A DNA stretch of 12,882 nucleotides from Lachnospiraceae bacterium (GTDB lineage Bacteria > Bacillota > Clostridia > Lachnospirales > Lachnospiraceae): positions 5,680 through 18,561 of the forward strand of contig DOWG01000056.1 in assembly GCA_003519685.1 (NCBI GenBank). The letters run 5' to 3'. The notes beneath the pieces are model-generated. The model did no database searches. It had not been told where the DNA came from and saw nothing but the letters and a program-made list of their open reading frames with translations. Positions 1 through 6,242 of this stretch are shown one piece after another. The translations under genes were made by a program, and so were the position numbers. The first letter of the stretch is position 1; each line of letters opens with the position of its first letter.

Positions 1-518
1 TATATTCAAATGCGGCTGCTGTTACGGATCCGACGCAGAATACCTTCCGGGATATTGATCTTGACTTTTCCAAGGTCACCCAATATGCAACCAGCGGTGT
101 CTCGAATCTGACCGCAGTTAAGGGAGGCTTAGACGGGAAGGGAGCCGGAAAACAGTTTGGTAATATGAACGGGGTCAGCGTTGATACGTCAGGAAAGATC
201 TATGGCAAATACGACAATGGTGACCGTATCCTTCTGGGTCAGATTGCCGTTGCCTCCTTCTCCAATCCGGCAGGTTTGGAAGCCGTCGGAGATAACATGT
301 TTGCGGCAACGCAGAACTCCGGTGATTTTGACGGAATCGGGCAGGATCCCACGCAGGGCGGCGAAGGCTTATTGACCGGTGTACTGGAAATGTCAAACGT
401 CGATCTTTCAGAACAGTTTACGGAGATGATTACGACTCAGAGAGGCTTTCAGGCAAATTCAAGAATTATCACAACTTCGGATACATTACTGGAAGAACTG
501 ATTAATCTGAAACGATAG
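1..518 (+). CDS. flgE: Flagellar hook protein FlgE, C-terminal part (5' end outside window)
   Basis: This is the open 3' end of a gene that starts before the window; the reading frame begins at base 3 and gives 171 residues before TAG at 516-518. FlgE polymerises into the hook, the flexible joint between rod and filament, after export by the flagellar type III apparatus. The visible part holds the conserved C-terminal region of the rod/hook family: a 'GQIAVASFSNPAGLEAVGDN' stretch, a glycine-rich turn, and the terminal amphipathic helix with 'TTQRGFQANSRIITTSDTLL' ending in EELINLKR. That last helix (D0 domain) packs in the hook core. FlgE rather than FlgG or FlgF is inferred from the terminal sequence and from flbD following, as in Bacillus and Clostridia operons. 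An internal ATG at 165 is not the true start because the frame is open and homologous upstream of it. Confidence 0.9.
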   Translation, partial: YSNAAAVTDPTQNTFRDIDLDFSKVTQYATSGVSNLTAVKGGLDGKGAGKQFGNMNGVSVDTSGKIYGKYDNGDRILLGQIAVASFSNPAGLEAVGDNMFAATQNSGDFDGIGQDPTQGGEGLLTGVLEMSNVDLSEQFTEMITTQRGFQANSRIITTSDTLLEELINLKR

Positions 519-567
519 AGGCTCTTTCAATTTTGACAAATGTTATCCGATCAAGAGTATTTGCATT

Positions 568-613
568 CGTTGGTACTTTGGCTCCGTATTTTGGAGCCTT
601 ATGTACCACTACG
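568..613 (+). other. Imperfect hairpin in the flgE-flbD gap
   Basis: The 174-base gap between flgE and flbD contains nested inverted repeats. The core is GGCTCC (580-585) and GGAGCC (593-598) with a 7-base loop. An outer arm, TGGTAC (571-576) with GTACCA (603-608), is separated from the core by a 3/4-base internal loop, and CGT/ACG (568-570/611-613) could extend it past a small bulge. No T-run follows the stem, so a classic intrinsic terminator is not supported. It may be an RNA processing or stability element, or a partial attenuator between the hook-gene block and the motor-gene block. The rest of 519-692 shows no convincing gene. Confidence 0.5.
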
Positions 614-678
614 TAATAAATCTTAATAACCAGGTGATTTTAAGTCTGCCGAACGAAAAAGCAGTTCCGTATAGGGAA

Positions 679-884
679 AAGGAGATGGGGAATTGATTGA
701 GGTAACAAGAATAAATGATAAGAAAATTTTAATCAATGCAGAGCTGATTGAGCGAGTCGAGGAAACTCCGGATACCGTGATTACATTGACCTCGGGCAGT
801 AAAATAATCGTAAAAGAAAGTAGACAAGAGATAAGAAATCTTGTAATATTATACAAAAAGGAAATATTATGTAGAGATTTGTAG
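679..884 (+). promoter_or_regulatory. flbD ribosome binding site and TTG start region
   Basis: AAGGAG at 679-684 lies 8 bases upstream of TTG at 693. This spacing picks the TTG codon as the start of flbD, because no ATG or GTG in the frame gives a family-length product. Only the first 17 bases of this interval are regulatory; the remainder is the coding region it serves. Confidence 0.6.
693..884 (+). CDS. flbD: FlbD/SwrD family flagellar protein
   Basis: A 63-residue protein of the short FlbD family, called SwrD in Bacillus subtilis, where it is needed for swarming and raises motor power. The opening MIEVTRIN, the central 'INAELIERVEETPDTVITL' and the 'SGSKIIVKES' strand match the family along its whole length; the family is usually 60-75 residues. 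No signal peptide or membrane segment is seen, so it should be cytoplasmic. It starts with TTG, served by AAGGAG eight bases upstream. In B. subtilis the gene sits between flgE and fliL; here it directly precedes motA and motB, which fits a role in stator function. The molecular activity is not established, and this copy could differ from SwrD in detail. Confidence 0.9.
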   Translation: MIEVTRINDKKILINAELIERVEETPDTVITLTSGSKIIVKESRQEIRNLVILYKKEILCRDL

Positions 885-925
885 CTTTTCGTTGTATTTG
901 CAGTAAAAGGAAAAAACAAAAGATA

Positions 926-938
926 GAAGGTGACAATT
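926..938 (+). promoter_or_regulatory. motA ribosome binding site overlapping an alternative GTG
   Basis: GAAGGTG at 926-932 is a good Shine-Dalgarno sequence 6 bases upstream of TTG at 939. The same bases contain an in-frame GTG at 930 that has no properly spaced ribosome binding site of its own. This decides for the TTG start, giving MDFASLLG, which also fits MotA family N-termini. Confidence 0.65.
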
Positions 939-1739
939 TTGGATTTTGCATCCCTACTGGGCTTGATATTATGTTTTGTGGCAGTAGTTTACGGTATCCT
1001 GAATGGGCAGGAGAGTCTGACAGTAATATGGAACTTTGTTGATATCCCCTCCATCTTTATAACCTTTGGCGGAGCATTTTGTTCTGTACTTATCATGTCG
1101 CCGGACTTAAAAGGATATTTGGAAAATTTAAAAAGCTTTGCTTTAATCTTAAAGAAGGTACCTTCCAATGAGGAGGAAACCATTCGGACCATCATAGAGC
1201 TTTCGAACATAGCCAGAAAGGAAGGACTGCTGGCACTTGAGGAAGCGGCGAACAATATTGATGATGAATTTTTAAAAAAGGGTGTTCTTTTAATTGTTGA
1301 TGGTACCGATCCGGAGCTGGTACGAAGCATCATGGAAACCGAGTTGAATTGTATTGAAGACCGGCATGCAAGTAAGGTCGGCTTCTGGGATAACTTTGCT
1401 GCCATGGGACCTGCCTGGGGTATGATCGGTACGTTGATCGGTCTGATTAATATGCTTGTGAAGATGGAAGATCCCAAGTCAATTGGAAAGAATATGTCCG
1501 TTGCGTTAGTAACAACATTTTATGGCTCCATGCTGGCAAACTGGATCTGCATCCCCATATCGACGAAGTTGAAGGCAAATAATGCCCAGGAAATTAAAAT
1601 CAAAGAAGTAATGGTAGAGGGGCTTCTGTCGATTCAGGCAGGTGAGAACCCCAGAGTAATTGAAGAAAAGCTGAAATCGTTCCTATCCCCTGCCCGCAGA
1701 GAAGCAATGCAGGAAGAAGGCGGTGAAGAAATTGGCTAG
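939..1739 (+). CDS. motA: Flagellar motor stator protein MotA (PomA/MotP-like)
   Basis: Stator subunit (266 residues from TTG 939; 269 from an alternative GTG at 930) that forms the ion channel with MotB and pushes on the rotor protein FliG. Four membrane segments are seen: about residues 2-24 and 31-54, then 155-174 and 186-208, with a cytoplasmic loop carrying the 'ARKEGLLALEE' segment whose charged residues in MotA contact FliG. 'AMGPAWGMIGTLIG' holds the conserved TM3 proline (P158) and 'ICIPI' the TM4 proline (P206). Thr165 in TM3 and Thr192-Thr193 in TM4 occupy positions where sodium-driven PomA has threonines and proton-driven B. subtilis MotA has alanines (Ala for Thr165 and Thr192), so a sodium-type stator is inferred. 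The product could equally be named MotP or PomA. It overlaps motB by 8 bases, suggesting translational coupling. Confidence 0.93.
   Translation: MDFASLLGLILCFVAVVYGILNGQESLTVIWNFVDIPSIFITFGGAFCSVLIMSPDLKGYLENLKSFALILKKVPSNEEETIRTIIELSNIARKEGLLALEEAANNIDDEFLKKGVLLIVDGTDPELVRSIMETELNCIEDRHASKVGFWDNFAAMGPAWGMIGTLIGLINMLVKMEDPKSIGKNMSVALVTTFYGSMLANWICIPISTKLKANNAQEIKIKEVMVEGLLSIQAGENPRVIEEKLKSFLSPARREAMQEEGGEEIG
1717..1731 (+). promoter_or_regulatory. motB ribosome binding site inside motA
   Basis: AAGGCGGTG at 1717-1725 differs from AAGGAGGTG by one base and lies 6 bases before TTG at 1732. An in-frame GTG (1723) is embedded within it. The spacing and the resulting MARKRRE N-terminus, usual for clostridial MotB, favour the TTG. 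Confidence 0.6.
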
Positions 1740-2577
1740 AAAAAGAAGAGAGCCGGATGGAGGTCCGGGCCAGCCATGGCTGAATACCTTTGCGGATCTG
1801 ATGAATCTTCTTCTTTGCTTCTTTGTTATGCTGTTTGCCATGTCCGATGTGAATGCGGAAAAGTTCCGGGAGATGTCGGTATCGATGGCCAATTCCTTCG
1901 GAGTCTTACAAGGCGGAGGAGCTGCAATCTTCGATGGACAGCTGATTTCATCCGGAATATCCCAGCTAAACAATCTGGACCAGTATTATTCCAATATGGG
2001 AATTGATGATCAAGAGGGCGCATACGAAGAGGGAGATAAAACCGGCAGCTCTATGAAAAACGAGGAGTACAGGGATGCCTTACAAAAGATACAAAGTGAG
2101 ATGGCGAAGGCTACTGCCGAAATGTATGATGAAGTATCGGAGCTGTCAGAGCAGTACAGACTTGGCGGTTATGTTGAATTGGCGATCGACCCGGAGTACC
2201 AATTTGTCCAGCTCTCTCTAAAGGGTTCGATTCTGTTTGATCCGGGGAAGGCAGAGATCAAGGAGGAAGCAAAGCCAATTCTGTCTAAGATCGGTGATGT
2301 CCTCGCCAAATTTGAAGGTTATACCATTGAGATTGAAGGCCATACCGACAATGTCCCAATGGCTAGTTCTACCTACAAGGATAATAATTGGTTATCCTCT
2401 GCCAGAGCATTGAATGCAGCGGAATATTTAATTGATGTTAAAAAGCTTGATCCAAAGAAATTAAAATATTCCGGACGCGGTGAATATGAACCGATTGCAA
2501 GTAATGACACAGAAGACGGCAAAGCAAAAAACCGCAGAATAGAGATTAAGATATATAATGAACTCAGCGGTCGATAA
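1732..2577 (+). CDS. motB: Flagellar motor stator protein MotB (PomB/MotS-like)
   Basis: Stator subunit (281 residues from TTG 1732; 284 from GTG 1723) that anchors the stator to peptidoglycan and carries the ion-binding aspartate. A short basic cytoplasmic tail precedes one membrane helix, 'NTFADLMNLLLCFFVMLFAM' (about 18-37); Asp22 in FADLM is the conserved ion-carrying residue. A periplasmic plug and linker follows, then a C-terminal OmpA-like peptidoglycan-binding domain (about 155-275) with the family landmarks EGHTDN, NNWLSSARA, SGRGEYEP and NRRIE. The helix, with CFF after DLMNLLL, is closer to sodium-type PomB/MotS than to proton-type B. subtilis MotB (ADLITLLLALF). The start lies within the last codons of motA, so the two are probably translated together. 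Confidence 0.93.
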   Translation: MARKRREPDGGPGQPWLNTFADLMNLLLCFFVMLFAMSDVNAEKFREMSVSMANSFGVLQGGGAAIFDGQLISSGISQLNNLDQYYSNMGIDDQEGAYEEGDKTGSSMKNEEYRDALQKIQSEMAKATAEMYDEVSELSEQYRLGGYVELAIDPEYQFVQLSLKGSILFDPGKAEIKEEAKPILSKIGDVLAKFEGYTIEIEGHTDNVPMASSTYKDNNWLSSARALNAAEYLIDVKKLDPKKLKYSGRGEYEPIASNDTEDGKAKNRRIEIKIYNELSGR

Positions 2578-2613
2578 GATAATATTTTGAATGAAGTGAA
2601 GGGGAAAAGGATA

Positions 2614-3114
2614 ATGAAAAAGAACATCTTAACCGTCATTATTATGGCGGTATGCTTAATAAATACTGTGTTGTCTGCGGTCATTATATTTACCATAGTA
2701 CCTGCAGCAAATAAGACAAACCATTTGATCGACAAGGTGGCACAGATTATAGATTTGGAACTGGAGGATGAACCGGCAGATGAAATTGCAATCTCGGATA
2801 TTGATACCTATGAGCTTGCAGAGCCATTGACGATTAATCTTAAGAGAACCGATAAAACAAACCATTATGCAGTTTTAAATGCATCCTTATCGATTAATAA
2901 ACTGCATGAAGATGCTGCGACGATCCAGTCTGTCATGGATACCCATTCCAATGAAATTGCTGAAATTATAACGGAGGAATTTTCTAAATATACAATTGAT
3001 GAGGTTAGTGATAACAAAGAGACAATAAAAAAGGATACACTGACGCGCATCCGGGACTATTTTAATTCCGATTGTATCATCCAAGTTTCTTTCGGAAATA
3101 TAAAGCTGCAGTAA
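2614..3114 (+). CDS. fliL: Flagellar basal body-associated protein FliL
   Basis: A 166-residue single-pass membrane protein. The N-terminus (MKKN, then a hydrophobic segment about 5-29) is a membrane anchor, followed by an acidic linker (EDEPADE, 51-57) and a periplasmic domain whose pattern 'TYELAEPLTINLKR', 'HYAVLNASLSIN' and the last 'KKDTLTRIRDYFNS' helix matches FliL. In other bacteria FliL rings surround the stator and support its activation and torque. ATG at 2614 is chosen over an in-frame TTG at 2587 because a purine-rich AAGGGGAAAAGG stretch precedes the ATG and the shorter product begins with a normal anchor. It lies 36 bases after motB and before fliM, the usual place for this gene. 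Confidence 0.88.
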   Translation: MKKNILTVIIMAVCLINTVLSAVIIFTIVPAANKTNHLIDKVAQIIDLELEDEPADEIAISDIDTYELAEPLTINLKRTDKTNHYAVLNASLSINKLHEDAATIQSVMDTHSNEIAEIITEEFSKYTIDEVSDNKETIKKDTLTRIRDYFNSDCIIQVSFGNIKLQ

Positions 3115-3142
3115 GAATAATGGTGATTTTCTTCGAATTATA

Positions 3143-3172
3143 TGCTATTATGGGAATAGATTACTAGGAGGT
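3143..3172 (+). promoter_or_regulatory. Candidate internal promoter (extended -10) and strong RBS before fliM
   Basis: In the 65-base gap after fliL, TG-C-TATTAT at 3143-3151 matches an extended -10 (TGnTATAAT) at all but one base. The -35 region is weak (TGGTGA at 3122-3127 at best), which an extended -10 can tolerate. Transcription would begin near 3158, leaving a short leader with AGGAGGT at 3166-3172. That RBS sits 7 bases before ATG 3180, against only 1 base before ATG 3174, so it decides the fliM start. Confidence 0.45.
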
Positions 3173-3179
3173 AATGACA

Positions 3180-4160
3180 ATGAGCGATGTCTTATCCCAA
3201 AATGAGATAGATAACCTGCTGGCGGCATTAAGCAGCGGCGAACTGGATGCGGATGAGTTCAAACAGACGAATGAAAAGCAAATTAAGAATTATGACTTTG
3301 CCAGACCGTCCAAGTTTTCTAAGGAACATCTTCGAACCTTGAATATTATTTTTGAACATTATGCCAGGCTGCTATCAACAAATTTACCGGCATATTTACG
3401 AAAAAATGTTCAGGTTGAGGTAGTTAACTCCGAGGCAGTTACCTATTCCGAGTTTACAAATGCGCTATCGAATCCTGTTTTGTTAGGAATTGTTGATTTC
3501 TCGCCCTTGGATGGGAATATCATAATTGAATTAGCAGATAATCTGGGTTATGCAATTGTAGATCGTATGCTGGGTGGCGGGGGATACCCCTTGGAAAAGG
3601 TGAGAGATTTTACGGAAATAGAGCTTACAATCATTGAGCGAATTTTTAATATTTGTACGAATTTACTGCGGGAACCATGGGAAAATGTAATTCAGTTACA
3701 GCCGAGATTATTGCGGATTGAAACAAACTCGCAATTTGCGCAGATTATATCACCAAGTGAGATGATTTCCATTGTTACCTTAAAATTAAAAATCGGTAAT
3801 GTGGAAGGAATGATGAATATCTGTCTTCCTTATGTAAGCTTGGAAAAAGTAATTGATAAGCTGAATACAAAGTACTGGTATTCAACGATGCAGTTAAAGG
3901 ATGATAAATCCTATAAGGATCTTATCGAGATTGCGATTGCAAAAGCGAAGGTCCCAATTCGTGCGATACTGGGGAAAAGTACAATTTCCGTGAATGATTT
4001 TATTAATATGCAGCGGGGTGACATCATTAAGCTAAATACGAAAGTGGAAGATGAATTAGATATCTATGTAGGAAATATACATAAATTTAAGGCACTTCCC
4101 GGTTCATCCTCAGGCACATATGCGGTAAAGATTTCATCAATAATTAGAGGAGAGGAGTAA
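3180..4160 (+). CDS. fliM: Flagellar motor switch protein FliM
   Basis: C-ring protein of 326 residues, near the family's usual 330, that binds CheY-P and controls the direction of rotation. The N-terminal 'LSQNEIDNLLAAL' (5-17) is the CheY-P-binding helix; YDFARP (38-43) opens the CheC-like middle domain that contacts FliG and carries the GGxG-type loop 'MLGGGGYP' (120-127). The last 90 or so residues form a SpoA/FliN-like domain ending in SSIIRGEE. ATG 3180 is preferred over ATG 3174 from the RBS spacing, and gives the family-typical MSDVLSQ start. The stop at 4158-4160 is 6 bases before the fliY start; fliM and fliY should be made together and assemble in one ring. Confidence 0.96.
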   Translation: MSDVLSQNEIDNLLAALSSGELDADEFKQTNEKQIKNYDFARPSKFSKEHLRTLNIIFEHYARLLSTNLPAYLRKNVQVEVVNSEAVTYSEFTNALSNPVLLGIVDFSPLDGNIIIELADNLGYAIVDRMLGGGGYPLEKVRDFTEIELTIIERIFNICTNLLREPWENVIQLQPRLLRIETNSQFAQIISPSEMISIVTLKLKIGNVEGMMNICLPYVSLEKVIDKLNTKYWYSTMQLKDDKSYKDLIEIAIAKAKVPIRAILGKSTISVNDFINMQRGDIIKLNTKVEDELDIYVGNIHKFKALPGSSSGTYAVKISSIIRGEE

Positions 4161-4166
4161 CATGCT

Positions 4167-5348
4167 ATGGATGGTATGCTATCTCAGGAAGAGATAAATG
4201 CTTTATTGAACGGAATGACAGATGACAATTCCGTAGATACAGAAACATTAACAGATGAAGAGAAAGATGCAATCGGTGAAATTTCCAATATCAGCATGGG
4301 AACAGCGGCAACCACATTGTCTTCCCTTGTAAATCAGAAAGTCGTAATAACAACGCCGGTTGTAGAATATGCAACATGGAAGGATATTACGGAAAGCTAT
4401 GACAGGCCTTGCGTATTTATACAGATTTACTATGAGGATGGTCTGGACGGCAATAATATACTAATATTAAAAGAAAACGATGTTAAAGTGATTACCGATT
4501 TGATGATGGGAGGCACCGGTACCTTTCTGGAAGGTGATTTGAGTGATATGCACTTAAGCGCCATCAGTGAAGCAATGAACCAGATGATGGGTTCGGCGGC
4601 GACTTCGATTTCTTCTATGCTCGATAAGCGTGTTAACATCAGTCCTCCGGCTTCTCAGATCGTGGATTTGGACAGCAATGTAAAAGCAGAAAACATAGCG
4701 GAATTCCTGAAGGGCTCCTTTGTACGGGTCTCTTTTCATATGGAAATCGGCGATATGGTGGACAGCGTATTAATGCAGCTTTATCCTTTCGATTTTGCCA
4801 GAAAATTGTATCAGCAATTTATGCAGACCTCATCCGGTGCACAGAGTAATTCTTCGAATGATTCGAAGGAAGAAGTCACACCGGCTAAGCTGAATCCGGA
4901 TCCCGGGCAGAATAAGATGCCGCAGGAACAGCCTCCAGTGCAGCAGCCGCAAGGTTATAATCCATCGGACGGAATAAAGATGCAAAATCAGGCCGGGAAT
5001 CCGGCGGGAATCCCTTACATGATGCCGCCGATACAGGATGTGAATGTGGCGCCGGTCCAGTTTGCACCATTTACACCAACTGCAGTTCCGGTTACAGCGC
5101 CAGAAAATATTGACCTCCTAATGGATGTTCCTCTTGAGGTAACCGTGGAATTAGGAAGGACAAGTAAATCGATTAAAGATATCCTGGATTTTTCGCCCGG
5201 AACGATCATCGAGTTGAATCGATTAGCTGGAGAACCGATTGATGTATTGGTCAATGGAAAGTTTGTTGCCAAAGGTGAAGTTGTAGTTATGGAAGAGGCA
5301 TTTGGTATTCGAATTACTGAGATTACAAAACAAAATAAAATATACTAA
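4167..5348 (+). CDS. fliY: Flagellar motor switch protein FliY (CheC-like phosphatase plus FliN domain)
   Basis: A 393-residue C-ring protein that joins a CheC-type CheY-P phosphatase to a FliN-type switch domain. Residues 4-14 (MLSQEEINALL) copy the FliM CheY-binding helix. Two CheC/CheX/FliY active-site helices are intact: D34..E38..N41 and S131..E135..N138. Residues about 221-312 form a low-complexity linker rich in Pro, Gln, Asn and Ser. The C-terminal SpoA/FliN domain (about 315-388) includes 'DVPLEVTVELGRTSKSIKDI' and 'EPIDVLVNGKFVAKGEV'. GGAG at 4154-4157 lies 9 bases before ATG 4167; an in-frame ATG at 4176 is a less likely start. CheY, its predicted substrate, is encoded immediately downstream. 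Length is close to B. subtilis FliY. Confidence 0.95.
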   Translation: MDGMLSQEEINALLNGMTDDNSVDTETLTDEEKDAIGEISNISMGTAATTLSSLVNQKVVITTPVVEYATWKDITESYDRPCVFIQIYYEDGLDGNNILILKENDVKVITDLMMGGTGTFLEGDLSDMHLSAISEAMNQMMGSAATSISSMLDKRVNISPPASQIVDLDSNVKAENIAEFLKGSFVRVSFHMEIGDMVDSVLMQLYPFDFARKLYQQFMQTSSGAQSNSSNDSKEEVTPAKLNPDPGQNKMPQEQPPVQQPQGYNPSDGIKMQNQAGNPAGIPYMMPPIQDVNVAPVQFAPFTPTAVPVTAPENIDLLMDVPLEVTVELGRTSKSIKDILDFSPGTIIELNRLAGEPIDVLVNGKFVAKGEVVVMEEAFGIRITEITKQNKIY

Positions 5349-5382
5349 GTAAAAAACAAACGAAAAAGATAGGAGAATTAAT

Positions 5383-5745
5383 ATGGCAAAAAATATTTTG
5401 ATTTGTGATGATGCAGCGTTTATGAGAATGATGATCAAGGACATCTTGACAAAGAATGGCTACAACATTGCAGGAGAAGCAGAAAATGGCTTAAAAGCAG
5501 TTGATAAGTATATTGAAACAAAGCCTGATTTGGTAATGATGGATATTACGATGCCGGAGATGGATGGAATTCAGGCTCTAAAGAAGATAAAAGCAGCGGA
5601 TCCGAATGCCAACATTATTATGTGTTCCGCAATGGGACAGCAAGCAATGGTAATTGAATCAATTCAATCCGGCGCAAAGGATTTTATTGTAAAGCCGTTC
5701 CAGGCAGACCGTGTTCTGGAAGCGGTCAAGAAAGCAGTGGGTTAA
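5383..5745 (+). CDS. cheY: Chemotaxis response regulator CheY
   Basis: A stand-alone receiver domain of 120 residues with no output domain. All active-site residues are present: the acidic pair D9-D10, phospho-acceptor D54 in 'VMMDITMPEMDG', S82 in 'MCSAMGQ', and K104 in 'IVKPF'. Phosphorylated by CheA, it binds the N-terminal helices of FliM and FliY to set rotation; in B. subtilis CheY-P favours smooth swimming, and the same sense may apply here. AGGAGA at 5371-5376 sits 6 bases before the ATG. It lies between fliY and fliO, the usual Firmicute position, while cheA, cheW and the receptors are not in this window. Confidence 0.96.
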   Translation: MAKNILICDDAAFMRMMIKDILTKNGYNIAGEAENGLKAVDKYIETKPDLVMMDITMPEMDGIQALKKIKAADPNANIIMCSAMGQQAMVIESIQSGAKDFIVKPFQADRVLEAVKKAVG

Positions 5746-5748
5746 TTC

Positions 5749-6192
5749 ATGATGTTAAAGGAAAACAGAGCCATATTGCTGGAAGCGAATATCGTGGACC
5801 AGCTTAATTCTAAAAATATCGAAGGGGAGATCGCCGGGAGGATGTCTACTTCGGACAATGTTTGGGAATTGATTGGCATGGTTTTGTTATTAGCTGTAAT
5901 CTTAATTGCAACCTATTATACGACCAGATGGATAGGAAAAATGAAATTTGGCCAGTTAAAAAGCAATAATTTTCAGCTGATTGATTCCTATAAAATAGGA
6001 CCCAATAAAATGCTTCAGATTGTTAAGGTTGCTGATAAATTTATTGTCATAGCAGTCGGAAAGGATTCCGTTGAATTTGTTACGGAGCTTTCGGAAGAAC
6101 AGGTGAAGCTTAAGAATATGCCCTCCGGTGATAAGCAAAGCTTTAAGAAACTGCTGGAGATTATGAAAAACAAAAATGAATCCAAGGCTTAA
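5749..6192 (+). CDS. fliO: Flagellar biosynthesis protein FliO (FliZ-like)
   Basis: A 147-residue membrane protein in the position of FliO, which helps assemble the FliP ring of the export gate. One membrane helix is seen at about 41-59 (LIGMVLLLAVILIATYYTT), followed by the FliO cytoplasmic domain pattern 'FQLIDSYKIGPNKMLQIVKV' and 'KFIVIAVGKDSVEFVTEL', and a lysine-rich tail. The start is uncertain. ATG 5749, 3 bases after cheY, has no clear RBS and may rely on coupling. ATG 5842 (residue 32) has AAGGGGAG 12 bases upstream and would put a short tail before the membrane helix, giving 116 residues, as in many FliO proteins. fliP follows closely. Confidence 0.82.
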   Translation: MMLKENRAILLEANIVDQLNSKNIEGEIAGRMSTSDNVWELIGMVLLLAVILIATYYTTRWIGKMKFGQLKSNNFQLIDSYKIGPNKMLQIVKVADKFIVIAVGKDSVEFVTELSEEQVKLKNMPSGDKQSFKKLLEIMKNKNESKA

Positions 6193-6242
6193 GAAAAGTG
6201 GATGAGGGTTTGGCAAAGAATAAGAAGCAAAGGTTGGTATTC

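Noticed and set aside
533..563. Perfect -35 box TTGACA after flgE as a sigma-A promoter for flbD
   Set aside because: At 17-19 bases spacing only AGTATT, GTATTT or TATTTG are found, all poor -10 boxes; listed only as part of the gap finding.
568..613. Intrinsic terminator after flgE
   Set aside because: The stem is convincing but no T-run follows it, and the same-strand operon continues with tightly packed genes.
540..626. A 28-codon ORF (ATG 540 to TAA 626) in the flgE-flbD gap
   Set aside because: It has no ribosome binding site, no recognisable sequence, and runs straight through the hairpin, so the open frame is probably chance.
617..655. Sigma-28 (SigD/FliA) promoter with TAAA (617-620) and GCCGAACG (648-655)
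   Set aside because: The spacing is 27 bases, far from the required 15-16, and the -10 half matches only in GCCGA.
989..1477. 162-residue minus-strand ORF opposite motA
   Set aside because: It is antisense to a clear motA gene, low in family-like features, and explained by codon bias of the sense gene.
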